From Letharia columbiana (taxonomy: Eukaryota > Ascomycota > Lecanoromycetes > Lecanorales > Parmeliaceae), in the NCBI RefSeq assembly GCF_014066305.1, contig NW_023501053.1, forward strand, positions 1 to 62,500: a stretch of 62,500 nt of DNA. Direction: 5' to 3'. Made by a program: the position numbers and the translations under genes. The notes below the pieces were generated by a model, which was given only the letters and a program-made list of their open reading frames with translations, had not been told where the DNA came from and searched no databases. Positions 22,945 to 35,071 of this stretch are shown here, one piece after another (position 1 is the stretch's first letter; each line of letters begins with the position of its first letter).

Positions 22945-23833
22945 CTAAAATATATTCAGTTGACGCAGCATATTCCTGAACATCGGACTAGCCTCGTATC
23001 TCTCATTGATCGCTCTCCGGTAGGCCCTTCCCACGTCCGTGTCTACTGCCATGACGTCTTCGATGATCATGTAGGTTCCTGGACGCGCTGGAGCGTTTTT
23101 CTCCTGTGAGCATTTTTCAAAAGGATCGGGTATGTGGAAGGCTTGGAAGATGGAGAAGAGGAGGAGCGCGCCGCCCATGAAGAGGATGAAGGAGGGAGGA
23201 GGCATGGCGCAGAGGCGGATGAAAGGTTGTTGAGGCGTGGCGCCAACGATGAGCTCGACCTAATTGAACGAGCTTGTCAGCCATGGTGCCGAAGAAGGAT
23301 CGAGTGTGGGCGGAAATGCAGCTTACCAACCTGATCCCATACCCAGTCGTGTAACTGATGTGGAAGAAGTCAAAGCCATTCCTCTTTCCCCCAAACGGCC
23401 TCAGCTCCTCCTTCTTTCACAATGACCAGCTCCGAGAACCTCACTCTAGCCCACTTATCATCCCAACTAATGCCGTGGTTATTGCGAATATGTATGCCGG
23501 CAAAAGACTAGTGTCGTACCACAGAGGGTAGAAGAGTACGAGAGGTATGATTGCCGCATCGAGGGCGAGTGTCCATATTACGGCAATGCTTTGTTTGTGG
23601 TCGCGGAGGGAGTATGGAAGTTGGGACAGGAGCCGCGGAGGAGGAGAGGATGTTACGGAGGCATGAGTATCAGTTGTAGAGGCATTGCCGTTCGGGGGCG
23701 AGGCTAGCCCGTTTGTCGGTGGTTCCGGAGAAGTGTTGGAGTTCAGAATGGAGCCCAACTCAGTAGCTGGAAGTGCTGGGAAGGCCGCTGAGGGCTCTGA
23801 TGGTGATCGAGGCGTCCTCAAGGTGTCTCGCAT
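22945..23833 (-). pseudogene. fungal multi-pass membrane protein with two Trp-to-stop changes
   Basis: Exon 1 runs 23833-23327 and exon 2 23259-22945 (67-nt intron). The reading phase is kept throughout, giving 274 codons with two internal TGA codons at 23443-23441 and 23419-23417. A disordered N-terminus (Ser/Pro/Asn-rich) is followed by RDHKQSIAVIWTLALDAAII, further membrane segments, EELRPFGGKRNGFDFFH, GATPQQPFIRLCAMPPPSFI and the C-terminus ASPMFRNMLRQLNIF. I recognise this as a widely conserved but uncharacterised ascomycete membrane protein. Its family usually has Trp at both stop positions (..GLEWG.. and ..LWKKEE..), so TGG became TGA twice within 27 nt. Everything else, including splice sites, is intact, so decay is recent or the stops are suppressed or edited. 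Confidence 0.68.
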
Positions 23834-25421
23834 GCTGGGTAAAGAGTGTGAGAGAGCTGGTTAAACAAAGCAGCAGTGGGAGGACATGATGCTGATTGAT
23901 GCAAAGCTAAGATGAAGAAGAGTGAAACCATTGCAATCATTGAAATCATGACTTGGGGGTGAGAGTGAGCTTGGTCCTATCAAACTGTGGCCAGGACGAC
24001 AGCAAATGGTAATCGTCGTAAGTCTACCGAAGTTACTGGGAAGTACTTTATTCCGTCGTCCATGCCAATTTTCGATTCTCCATGATGACGTACGAGTAAT
24101 GGCTTCAGCCCTACGGACTTCCTGCCGCGGCAGCGACATGGGCGGTTGGAGGATGGCCATTCCCGCCACCCTCTACATTATTTTGTAGTTTCCTATTCTG
24201 GCGGACCCTCGGTGGCCGGTGCAGACTATTCCTTGCACCACGAGGCAAGTTACAGGCTACAACATAGCGCAAACCCCAATGCCTCTGTGCCTCCACCACC
24301 TCCATAATCCATTACCCGTGGGACAGTCAGGAGCTTAAACACTGTGCCCAGATAATCATGCCTGTCGGAGCTCAATGTAGTATGTACTGCCTCAGATGCA
24401 CGCAGTTACCATGTCCTCCTCCAATGCCATGTCCCTCACAGCACTGGGGTCCAGCCTACGCCGGTTACCCTTCTGGGGCCTCACCCATTTCCTACTGTTT
24501 GAAACACGTGTTTATCGCCCGTTGCTTTCAATGTCGCCTCCTGGCCGCCTCATCTCGATCAGGTTTCCATGGATGCGGTATTGAAAAGTGCCATTGAATA
24601 GGAACCTGTGATTAGTTCAGTTACCGAAAAAGACTCGAAGGGTACTTGTAGACTCACGGCTTAAAGAATTGTTTTCTCCAATCTTCATTTTGGATTTGCC
24701 ACTAGGAACCATTTGCCGGATACCTTGCGCATGGTCTCTGTTGCGTAGATGTGTGTGAATAGCATTGAGACAGTGACAGCTTGCCAGGATTTGAGTTTTC
24801 GGATGCTCGTCGAGTATCCCTGCTGTCCTGAGTAGATCGCAGGATCTGATCCAAGGTCGCTTACTTGTCTGGATTGTTTGATCCGGTGGAAATGTGATAA
24901 ACAGTGGTTGTCACGGGCGAAAGGATGGGAAGATCCCAATTGAGCAACTAACAGCCTGCGTAAGGCCAGTATCACTACATACATGTGCGGTGGAAATGTA
25001 TTCTTCTTGGAGCAGGATGTCTTGCTGCGCGACTAAGAGCACAAGGACGTGGAAGACATGGTCTATGATGAGCTGGATTGGAAGAATGATGCGACGAAAA
25101 TTCTGTTAATCCAGATAGATTGTCAGACAAAAAGCGTTTGGTAAGCCAATGATGAAACTCGCAGAATCGTGCTTGCGCCTTACGAGGTTTCCGAGGTTGC
25201 TGTACGAGGAAAAAAAGGGAAGTCGCAGTGAACTTCACTGCGGAACCTCGTTGCGGAACCTCGTTTTCCGACTCCTTTGAAGCATCAACATTCAAATCTT
25301 ACCGTCATCACTTCTCGCAGGGGCTTCCGCTATCGTTACTTTTTGTATCTTACTAGCTAGGCCGCTCATATACTAGACACGTCAAGCTCCGCTGTCCAGA
25401 GCTCCGGTTCGCCCTAGCAAA
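23834..25421. other. gene-poor stretch with weak minus-strand coding signs
   Basis: On the minus strand around 25110-24685 there are coding-like segments (FRRIILPIQLIIDHVFHVLV, then SIRKLKSWQAVTVSMLF) in different frames with a possible GTATGT donor between them. They could be exons of a small membrane-protein gene or a relic, but no start or full model can be supported. The repeat TGCGGAACCTCGT occurs near 25240-25265. Nothing else is recognised. Confidence 0.3.
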
Positions 25422-26175
25422 ATGAACTTCAACTGCACAAGTGATAGCTTCTGGCTATTTGCCGGCTGCGAAGAACTCAAACACATACCTTTATACCTTG
25501 CTTTCGCTGCCGTGGTCGCCTTCCACATGACCGCCGGGATGTTCGAAAGCGTGAGACCTGAGCATCAAGCAGACTACGCCCGAGGGAGTCATGCCATGTT
25601 CCACCTCGAGAAGCAGGGCCTGCTGGCAACACGCCGAACTCAGATAACTTGGATGCTAGCTGCTTCTGTCGTCAGCTTCTTTCAAGGCTGGCTTAACAGC
25701 GTTTTCTTGAATCAGTGTTTGGTGTGGACGTCTGAGACATCTTTATGGAAAGCCCCGGACGATACCGAGGATCGAGCACTCTTAAAAACGTATAATCTAT
25801 CCAATGATCGTGATGCGCTAAGTTGACCTATATCCCAGATTGTCGATATACTTGACATTATTACTGGGATTCATGCTATTCATCCTATTCATCCTCGTTT
25901 TCTCGGTGCACTGGATCATAGTCTTTGCTGGTTTATTAACGTGGCGGCCGAAAGACCTTCGCGATGAAGAGGCTGGGATTGAGATGACCACACATATTGT
26001 CGACGACAGCAGCCTGGAAGTCCAAGATCGAAACGGAGATGTAGCTACTCTTTCACAGGTAGTGAAGGAAATCACAATGCTAACGTCATTAGGACAACCT
26101 CATCTAATTGCAGTACCGAGTCGTCGGTCGAAGGACCATCCAGTGCTGTCTACGAGTGGGTCTCCGCCGAAGTAG
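25422..26175 (+). CDS. multi-pass membrane protein, unknown
   Basis: Exon 1 (25422-25789) and exon 2 (25839-26175) join in phase over a 49-nt intron with donor GTATAA, a GCTAAGTTGAC branch region and acceptor CCCAG, giving 234 residues. Three hydrophobic regions are visible: IPLYLAFAAVVAFHMTAG, ITWMLAASVVSFFQGWLNSV and a long one in exon 2 (IYLTLLLGFMLFILFILVF and onward to VFAGLLTW). An acidic cytoplasmic tail (EEAGIEMTTHIVDDSSLE) follows. Five Cys occur in the first 100 residues. I recognise no family. The 3' end is uncertain: another intron starting GTAGTG (near 26060) and ending ATTGCAG may replace the last 35 codons. Confidence 0.58.
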
Positions 26176-27077
26176 GAGGAATGCATCGCAGACTATTGAT
26201 TTGGAGCTTCATGAGGCAGGGTGCTATATATTCTGGTAAGATCCGAATCTCTGCCTGGTAGATACTCTGGTGTCTGATTTCAAGATTCTGCTGTTTGTTC
26301 GCGCCCGGACCATCTTTCGGCATCCGAGGACCGATGGCAGGCGCATGAGGCTGAGCGGCTCTGGGGGCGGCACGCTCGGGCACGTCGCATATAGAAAACC
26401 GAAAACCTGGGGTTGCGGGGAAGCATGATATAGATAATCACCTCATCGGATATCGATTCTTCGAATCAGAATGCCTCGGTTCCCGATGGAGCAAAACTCT
26501 GGTAATCAATTTCCAAGTGATGAGTCAAGGATACTCAAAGAGTTACCCAAATGAGATTGACCTAGTTCGTCTGGGCGCATGCGTCTGGCCTAGGAATCTG
26601 AAAGAAATACTTGGGTCAAATGTCACTGGACCAGAGGTTGTACTGTCTCCCGCAAAGCGCTTTCAAATTTTCTCCTTGATCGCCCTGACTCTTTGGACTG
26701 CCGGATACATCCGATCCATGCACAGACGTCTGAAACACATGATAGTTGTCCACTCATTTTCGATTGCTCTTGTTCCCTGGGCTCGAACCGATCAAAGCCG
26801 TCATCTCGCATCGATGCGTTGATGCGTCATCTTACGAGGACGCGAACGTTGAACCAAATTGACCGTAGAAGTGTTGGTGCGAAGACCTTTCTTTGCCTTT
26901 TGTTTCCGATACGTTCATGTCCCACTTTCTTTCTCCAGTATACCAGAATGCCAAAAACTATTTCGCCACCTTGTTCAGCCATTACAAAAAGCGTCTCTGC
27001 AAAAAGCTTATGCTCCCTGCACCACCAACTTACTGCGCTCTCATTCTGTATCTTTCTCCAGACAACCATACCAGAAG
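26176..27077. other. intergenic, upstream of chromate transporter
   Basis: Short frames only. It contains the promoter of the chromate transporter; I see no clear TATA box. Confidence 0.4.
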
Positions 27078-28765
27078 ATGAGGATATGGAACCGATACCG
27101 AGATGTGATTATGGCCAATTGGCATATAGGCTTCACAGCATTTGGCGGTCCTGCTGTACAGTTCCAGACTGTAAGACGATCCTCTCAAAAAAAGGGATAT
27201 TGTGAACGGGCTAACGGCGATGCAGTTCCACGAGAAATTTGTAACGAACCTAGGTTGGATCGATGAACCAATGGTGCGAGCATTTACTGCGAACACGGGT
27301 CTTGTACGCTAATAAGCCTTAAGTACCAACAAATATTTGCCATCAGTCAAGCGTTGCCCGGTTCGGCAAGCACCAAAATGCTCTTCTGTATCAACACCAT
27401 TCATAGCGGGTTTCTTGCCGGATTCTTTGCATTCGCAATCTTTTGGTGGGTACTCTTGAACAACAACATGTCATGGAGGTATACATGGCTGACAGTAGCG
27501 TTAGTCTTCCCGGCGCATTGGGCATGTATAGCTTGGGATTGGGCATATCAAAAGTTGGCAGCACCCTTCCGGAACCCGTATATGCGTTGTTATCTGGTCT
27601 CAATGCAGCGACCGTAGGCATCATTGCTCTAGCTGCTGTGCGACTATCCGAACGAGCCATCACCGACAAGCTCACAAGGTTTCTGGTATATCTCGGAGGA
27701 ATAATGGGAATGCTCTACACGGCGCTCTGGTACTATCCAATCATCATGGTTGGCGCTGGAGTTACAACCCTCGTATGGGATCTAGGATACCCGCAAAAGG
27801 TTGGAAAGGTATTCCGGAGGCAAAAGCCAAGAGAAGACGAGAAGAAGCGGATAACGTCTGAGGACTTGGAGCAGGGGTCCTGGTTCAACAGTTCTCGGTC
27901 TTCGGCAGAGTATGATAAACCATTGCCACCACCACCTCCCGCGTACTCAACTCGAGGAAGTGTCAACTCAGAGTTCGCCTTCCGACACCCAAGACCAGTT
28001 CCTCAACCCCCTACTCGCTATCCCCCAGCAAACCCTCAGCACGACGACCGCACCAAGAAACCCCCAGTCTCGTCAACAAGCGACATCTCCTCCATGTCCT
28101 GGCCCCTAGGCACAAGCATTATCGTCTTCTTCCTCATCACCTTCATCCTAACCATCACCCTCCACGCCATCTTCCGCCACACAACGCAAGCCTTCTCCCT
28201 CTTCTCCTCCCTCTACCTCGCCGGCACCATCATCTTCGGCGGCGGCCCCGTCGTCATACCCCTCCTCCGCGAATACATCGTCTCCCCCGGCTGGGTGTCC
28301 CCTCGAGACTTCCTCCTCGGCCTCGCCGTCATCCAAGCCTTCCCAGGTCCAAACTTCAACTTCGCCGTCTACCTCGGCTCCCTCGCCGTCGCCGGCACGC
28401 CCGTCCCATCCTACCTCGGCGCCTTGATCGCCTTCGTCGCAATGTACGCGCCGGGCCTGTTCATCGTGGTAGGCTTCATGGGCCTGTGGCGCATACTGAG
28501 AGATAAAGCATGGTTCCTCGCCATTCTCCGAGGCGTCAACGCAGCGGCCGTGGGGCTCGTGTTCACGGCCGTGTACAAACTCTGGCAGATCGGGTATCTG
28601 ACGGCGGAGGTTCAGGGCGGGAGCCCGCTGGGGACGGATCCATGGCTGGTGGCGATTACGGGCACGGCGTTTGTGGGCGGGGCGTGGTTCAGGATGAGTC
28701 CGCCCGTGGCGATCCTGTTGGGGGGGGCGATGGGAATGGGGAGGTATGGGATTTTTAGTCGGTGA
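27078..28765 (+). CDS. ChrA-type chromate ion transporter (CHR family)
   Basis: Four exons, 27078-27170, 27226-27273, 27324-27445 and 27496-28765, give 510 residues; all phases agree. The CHR signature appears twice, as in the long two-domain form: WHIGFTAFGGPAVQF then ISQALPGSAST in the N-terminal half, and SLYLAGTIIFGGGPVVIPLL then VIQAFPGPNFNFAVYLG in the C-terminal half. About ten hydrophobic segments are seen. The halves are joined by a hydrophilic Pro-rich linker (about residues 200-300, including KPLPPPPPAYSTRG). The family exports chromate by exchange with other anions; the fungal CHR-1 homologue instead increases chromate uptake, so transport direction is open. Location is the plasma or vacuolar membrane. 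The gene looks intact, with no clustered partners. Confidence 0.92.
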
Positions 28766-30553
28766 GGTGGAAATGTTAAATGAAAAGCATTATGGATCGG
28801 GTGGGATGGGAAAAGCATGGGCATGGATGCAGGCGTGTTGGCGTTTTGAAAAGTTTTGAACTCGCCTCAGTGGGAGCGGGTCTCACAGCTGTGTATAGTC
28901 GTCAGAGTAAGTAGACACATGTCAACACAGGAAAAACGTGTCCGCAGCAAACCCCACATATCCCTGTGTTGCGTAAGCAAGGGACCTTCATTTCATTCAT
29001 TTTCATCTCCGTCAGAGTCTCAGTATGCTTTCACTATGAGCCCGGCCCGGCTTGCAGGGCATACATACGCAACGCCAACTTTCAACGAACAAAATTTAGA
29101 AAAGTTTCTTCAGATACAGGGGACCGAGGGACGAGAATCGTGGTCCCACGATTCGCATCGCTCATATCTGTAGCCTCAGCGTCAAGAACAATCACAACAT
29201 ACAGACAGGTAGGATCGATCAATCGATCGAGCTAGTGGTAATCGTGCCCACGCACTTGAACCAGCTCGATCCTCGCCATGTCGTATTTTCCCCACCGGGT
29301 TTGTCGAGGTTTGATGAGGGCAGGGTAGCGCTGAAAGTGGGAATAGTTTAGGTACGAAGTGGTGGAAGAATGGATGAATGATTCACATATGCCAAGTCAA
29401 GGAAGGAGGCGAACGGCACCAAGAATGGACGTGGACTTCGAGGCATGTGCGATTCGAAATACATCATCGGATACGTACGTAGACTCCGAGGCAGACGGTA
29501 AGTCTCGTCTCGTCTTCTTTTCTTTCTCGTCTCGTCGGCACCGCCTGGCACCTTTCGTAAGTAGCTTAACCTTTGCGTTGATGCCGGCGGTCGAATGTTA
29601 CGTACGTATGCCAAGCAAGAGGCGAGTGGCAAATCCTTTACGGTATCGACTTCCGACGTCCTGAAATACGCTGCAATGGGTTTGAAAGGGATACACCGTC
29701 CGTTCGAGGATTATTAGGTAGATTCTGGGGTACACTGGCACGTTTTGGTATTTGGACACATAGATAGGCTCCAAGGACGTGGTTCACGAATCTCATCGGG
29801 ATCAGCATCACTTGTGTCTCCAGCACTGATGCTGGCGATGCTCGCCGGGAATGTCATCTTCGAGGACGTTCGTTGGGAGCTGGGTCAACGACACGCCTTT
29901 TGCAAAGCGGGTACTTCTATCAGTCACGTACAACATTATTTGGGAGTTCAAGCAACTATATTTAAACGATATCTTCGGAGCCTTCTTCTTGGCAAGCGAG
30001 TTGATGGAATGACGACTACGATTAAGATATCTGATACCAATGGTGACTGATTTATAATCTGGAAAAGGTTAAAAAGAACGGGACAAGGCGTGAAAGGCCT
30101 TGTGAACTCTGAGTGATCTACAACACACACTAGAAGAAGAGCTAAGACCATGTAAGGCTTAGCGGGAAAATTCGTTAGGGGAAACAATATAAAACACCCA
30201 GATGGGGACCTCTTCTCTCTTCCTAACATACTTCACTCGCCAGTCAAATGTCACTTGGTTCTTTATATATCATAAATACTTCACGTGTGGGCTTGATAGT
30301 GTGCTCTTTGGTGCAGGAATCTAGGGGCCGCTGGCTACCGAGCGATTGTTTTCGCTCTTTGCGTTGAGAACCCAGCAGCAACGACAGCGCCGAATGGTAC
30401 TAACGGTGTTGATCGCGAGATAGCTGTCGAGACTATGGAATCTCTGCCCTTGCACAATTAAGCATCATATCTTCCTTGCGTCCAGAGCCAGCCACACAAC
30501 TTTGTGACTCATCACGAAGTCTCTTGCGATGCTTGACTTGATCTCGCCGTCTC
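28766..30553. other. gene-poor stretch
   Basis: Frames of up to about 105 codons occur on both strands without family features. I see no repeat structure beyond short local ones. Confidence 0.4.
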
Positions 30554-31210
30554 ATGCTCTTTCTCCTTGAATTACTGTCTCCGGAAACTCTTTGCTGTCG
30601 GCTTCAACTCCTCAACATGGGATTGGCCACTTCGTTCCTTGTCGATCGCTTGCAGTCCATTCGAAGCTCGACAAGGTACTACCCCACCACTGACAGCAAC
30701 GCTGGCTACGTCCAAGATCGCCATGGCTGTGTTGCAACAAAAGGAGATGAAGGATACTACTACAAGTGGTATCAAGGGATCCACATGCTGTGTGGGGAGG
30801 AGGGTCTCGACAAATACAAACGCCGCCCTAGCCACGAAGACACCCTTGATAATACTTGGTACTTCGTCCTGGGTTTCAAATGCGTGCATCAAGATAACGA
30901 ACGTGGGGAAGACGAATCCGAAGATGTGGAAGATATAATAGGCTCCAGTGTGCTTGCAGCAACAGGTAATGCACTACCCACCACAAGCATCACCAATAGC
31001 ACCATCAATACACCCAGAAAGAAGTCAAAACTAATCCTCCATCCGCCTATAAAGCCTAAACAGCTATCGAAGTCACTAGTCTGAAGCTCGGATGAAGAAA
31101 GCGGAGGTGAAGGCCATGCAGGTCCGGTTGGTGAACATACTCCTTCGAAGACACCCAGTAAAAGCACCAAGAAGGAAGCCTGGCAATCAGTCAGGTGGCA
31201 TACCCATTGA
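30554..31210 (+). pseudogene. possible coding remnant, unknown
   Basis: A 176-codon frame from the ATG at 30554 ends at a TGA (31082-31084). The same frame then continues with protein-like, low-complexity content (SSDEESGGEGHAGPVGEHTP and SKTPSKSTKKEAW) to about 31207. The segment before the stop has acidic and basic runs (GEDESEDVEDI, PRKKSKLILHPPIKPKQ). A possible distant tail piece, ILALLALEALLPEIWRRL, lies near 31.9 kb in another frame. Overlapping frames are also open here, so the coding call is weak and no family is recognised. Confidence 0.3.
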
Positions 31211-32340
31211 GCATAAAAATGGAGAAGACGAAGAGGAAGCTCGTGCGGGTCCTGGGGAGATTGGGCCGATTAGCTTACGAATCCTCCTTTTTGCTCTCGC
31301 AATACATGCCTCTCAGTATCAGCAAAGTGAGGGATACGGCCCACAGGTCTCAACAGCAATTCAGTGCATCCCGCTTAAGCAACACAAGGAACATGACTCA
31401 CACATCTTAACCGAAAGCTCCTGGTACCGAGGCAAACAGCGAGTTTGTCCGCAGCTTCAAGCACTTTGCGACGTCGAGGCTAGAATACGAGATTCACGGC
31501 CCAGAGATTCTTTGCGGATTATATCATCGAATCAATGAGGAAAAGTAGATACTGGGCTTCTGCGGATCCCGACCAACACAATGACCACGTTGATGCAGCC
31601 CGCCGGCTGAACGCGGATGTCGGAAGCACATGACGAAAGTATCAGATGGGAGAGCAACAGGGAAATGCAAGAAAAGTCTTTAACGTCCTTGTTGATCATA
31701 CCCTTGACCCTTCACCAATTCCACTCATGAATCATATCGAAATGGCGCGGTCTCCTCGAAGCTGATGCTGCCAAAGGCCGACCGCATTTCACAGCCCGTG
31801 AACGGCAAGCAATCGAAGCTGGCTCGAAGAAGAGTTCGAGAATTTTTCAAGGGTTTCTAAGACCTTTGAAGTATATTACCATGGACGGATACTTGCTTTG
31901 TTGGCTTTGGAAGCGCTTCTTCCGGAAATCTGGCGACGACTCTGATTCCTCAGAGATGCAGAAACCAGACTCAGACGTACTTGAGGCTGCGAATTTTAAG
32001 CTGCAGGATCGAGTCGACGAAACTGAGAAGCATTGTTCGATCAGTGGTCTTTCTACGTCAAAGTAAGTAGTGTAACTAATGCTAGCAGACAGGAGATGGA
32101 TTAGCAGAATCTCCTTGACGATCCCTAGCCATCAAGCTCGTAGCTTGAATGAGGAGCACTTCCATTTGTAGGATTTTGAAAAAGGAAAGTCCTGAACGGT
32201 GGACACCCTAGGACCATGAAGATTGATGTGCAGTCGTCCATGTCCATGTGTATTTGTTTTTTATAGTACCATTTTAGAATAGTCCGGCGTGATCAAGGCA
32301 CGACCACGGTCACGGAACCACTGGAGAAACTACCGGAAAT
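31211..32340. other. intergenic, mostly unassigned
   Basis: Apart from the fragment near 31.9 kb noted with the preceding remnant, no gene is supported. The right end merges into the promoter shared in sequence with paralog A. Confidence 0.35.
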
Positions 32341-32482
32341 TGTCCTTCTGGGTGTTGTTAGTCGTCAATTGGTGTCAATTAGTCGTCGATTAGTCGTCAG
32401 AGACATGATGAGGACCTACAAATTCTCTGTAACACTTCTGTCACATCAACCAACATTAGAAACAACAAGAACGACTCAGACG

Positions 32483-33168
32483 ATGAGCCCCAGCAACTCA
32501 AGACCTCTCAACCTCTCTCAGCATCCAGGATCATTCACCAGCAGCATGGACTCAGGTAACTAGCCCTGACTCGCCTCCTGCAACATCACGAAGCACCTGC
32601 AGCTGACATTTCCGTAGGGGATCTTGCCTCTACAGGCGACTCCACAAGCCCGCCAGATACATTCTCTGCCTACATAAATTCGGACCTCCTGACCTCCCCT
32701 AGACCTTCCGACGCGGATATCACTAATCCCACAACTTCATCACGAAAGGTTTACGTCCTGACCTATGATGCAGCGATGTGGGTTGACAAGGTCACACTCC
32801 TGGACGGCACACCCATTTTTTTCGCTGTCAACCATGATGTCTCGCCCACCGCTGTTCAGCCTTGTGGAGTGCTCGGTACATACCTGTCAGAGGCAAAAGC
32901 GAGGAGGATTGGCAAAGCATGGATATATGACCAGCTTATGGACCTCGGAGTTCATATCGATTTGCCCCTTCCAACCCAAGACGGATACGTACGCACGGAA
33001 GCGGCTTGGAGGAGGTCGGAATGGAGGCGGACCGCTGATGGCAGTTGGGGTTACTCGATCAGTGACTATTCTCCGAGCTGGCTCGCTCTGGTTGTGTATA
33101 TAACCGAGCATGTTATCGACGATTCAGATGATGAGGAGGAGTATCAAGACAGTGACGATGGAGCTTAA
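32483..33168 (+). CDS. uncharacterised family, paralog B
   Basis: Exons 32483-32555 and 32618-33168 join in phase over a 62-nt intron (GTAACT..CCGTAG) to 207 residues. A second Met at 32546 lies in the same exon and aligns with the paralog's Met region. A disordered Ser/Pro-rich N-terminus is followed by the family core (YVLTYDAAMWVDK, GTPIFFAVNHDVSPT, CGVLGTYLSEAKARRIGKAW, IYDQLMDLGVHIDLP), then SEWRRTADGSWGYSISDYSP, a hydrophobic stretch (WLALVVYI) and an acidic tail (DDSDDEEEYQDSDDG). The gene at 13.3-14.4 kb is its inverted paralog. Upstream sequence is also shared (GATTAGTCGTC-like repeats near 32360-32400), so promoter and gene were duplicated together. Function is unknown. Confidence 0.65.
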
Positions 33169-33816
33169 GAGCAAGAGAATGGACTGGCAGGGCCTGTTGG
33201 AAGCCGCAAGAGTGGTTGCGAAGAGTGAGAAGAAGCACAGGGGAGAGCCGGAAATAGATGTATAAGACTTCAATGGTGGAGGTTTCGATATCTTAAAGAC
33301 TCACCAATCAGGCTCCGAGGTTCAATGAGCTGCAGAGGCTGAATTTCCAGTGTGGAAAGCACTTCCAGTGAGTGATTTTGCCGGATGTTATAGTAAGCAC
33401 TGTCACTAATGCCGGCAGCTATGCTCTGGGTTGACAGCATTCCTATCATGCTTGTATGACCAGTTCTTTTTATATAGTAGAGAAGAATTTCCTGAACCGC
33501 AGAAGCCACGTAAGCATGAAAATTGCTCAGTCGATCGTCCAAATCCTCACCACACAGAGGCCCCAATCGCAAAGACAGCCGCCAGGTTTCCTTTTTGCTC
33601 CCGTCGAGCATGAGATGATCAAAAACTAGCTTTCTAGTGTCGAAACTAAAGGGGATAGTGGCTATAGCGGCACTTCAAGCACAGATAGTTTTGTACTTCC
33701 TGACAATGAAAATAGGCCTTCCAAAAATCAAAGACCAGCATCTACTACCTTACCCACAAGCCTACCACACCGACGGCCCCATCCAGCACTAATCCCCACT
33801 AGCCATTTCCCTCTTC
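33169..33816. other. intergenic, no gene recognised
   Basis: Only short frames without features; the convergent 3' region of paralog B and the minus-strand secreted-protein gene. Confidence 0.45.
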
Positions 33817-34332
33817 CTACGAAACACTGCCATTCCCCACCGCCACTCCTGATACCTCCAACACAATACTCACAAACCAATCCTTCCTCGGCCCGACCCT
33901 CGTCTTCGCCAAAAGATACCTACTCTCTACCTCACCAACAAAGCATTTCCCCAGCGCCCAAACCGCCGGCCCCAACAGCGTCTGTATCGAAAACACATCC
34001 CTCCCACCCCCACCGTCGACCAGTATGTAGCAGCCACCAAGATCCGTCTCCGGCCCCCACTGCTTGAAATCGCCCGGGTCCCAAACGACGGGACGGTGGA
34101 TGCGGGGCGTGGCGTAGAGGCGGAAGAGTGAGGGGATGCAGGTTGAGAAGTCGCTCAGGGGTCGGGACTCGGGGTCGCGGCGGCAGTTGACCTGGTTCAT
34201 GCGGGCGGTGAGGTTGGCGGAGCTGAGAGTGGAATTCGAGGGCAGAAGAGGTAGAAGACTTGGAGGGAGGGATGAGGGGGAGGCGAAAAGGGGGGCGAGG
34301 AGAAAGATGACGGCGATCAAGGAAGGGAGCAT
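33817..34332 (-). CDS. secreted four-cysteine protein, unknown
   Basis: A single exon encodes 171 residues from the ATG at 34332. The signal peptide is MLPSLIAVIFLLAPLFA, with likely cleavage near ASP-SSL. The mature protein has a Ser/Leu/Pro-rich spacer with two N-glycosylation sequons (NST at 33, NLT at 40) and a globular part with exactly four cysteines (50, 65, 101, 130), which suggests two disulfides. Conserved-looking blocks are DFSTCIPSLFRLYATPRIHR, GGCYILVDGGGG and LLGPAVWALGKCFVG. I recognise the pattern of a widespread ascomycete secreted family of unknown function, but cannot name it. A longer frame upstream has no ATG. Confidence 0.75.
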   Translation of the reverse strand: MLPSLIAVIFLLAPLFASPSSLPPSLLPLLPSNSTLSSANLTARMNQVNCRRDPESRPLSDFSTCIPSLFRLYATPRIHRPVVWDPGDFKQWGPETDLGGCYILVDGGGGRDVFSIQTLLGPAVWALGKCFVGEVESRYLLAKTRVGPRKDWFVSIVLEVSGVAVGNGSVS

Positions 34333-35071
34333 ACTCGGCACTAAGGAAAGATGCTCGTGATGCCCAATGATAATGCACTGGAGGGTTGATGGGAAATCCT
34401 ATTGGGAATACTCTTATGCGCGAATATCTCATCTCGCTTCCTCGCTTGTTATACACGCGCACCCTTTGGATCTGAGGGTGTTAAAAAGACACCTTCCGAC
34501 TTGGCAAGCACGAATGCGTCTTGCACAGTAGGGACGAGCCGAGATACTTGATATATGGTACTAGTAGAGCTTCCCACAAAATCGAACCCACTGGCGCAAG
34601 ACGAGCTGAGGGACCGTGGGCTGCGCCAACGTTCCGACAGTCGAGAGTGTCTAAAAATAATAGCACTCAAGCCTTTGTCAATCTATCGATGGTTACTAGG
34701 CCAGATAACTGTCACTATCAATGGTGACGTGGGGAGTCCGGTCAGATCAAAGGATTTCTCGGAAGAGAAAGGTGTTGAAAATCCTTTCCAAAAAAGACTT
34801 AGGACCTTCCAAGTATCATCACACGAAGATACATATCACCATCTGGTGCATAGGGTAGTGTGCAATTTGATGAAGACTGAGACTAAGGCTAGCGCAAAAG
34901 ATCGAATTCCATGCAATCAGCATGCGTATAGTACTTGGCAACAATGCCCTGACGAACCCGAGCAGCTCTAGAAAAGTACCGGTCGTCTAGCAGACTTTTA
35001 TCCAGCTGCATCTTAAAAGGCGGCACATTAGTCGGCTTTCCGGTTCGCCGGATAATAAACTGTGCTGTTCA
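34333..35071. other. intergenic, no gene recognised
   Basis: The secreted-protein promoter (minus) lies at its left end. Plus-strand frames here are short and featureless. Confidence 0.4.

Noticed and set aside
23417..23450. A tiny intron removing both TGA codons of the 23-kb membrane-protein gene
   Set aside because: It would be about 32 nt, shorter than any other intron here, and would delete a segment that aligns with the family as I know it.
24396..24597. Short plus-strand frames with hydrophobic content
   Set aside because: They have no extension, splice partner or promoter, and alternative frames are equally open.
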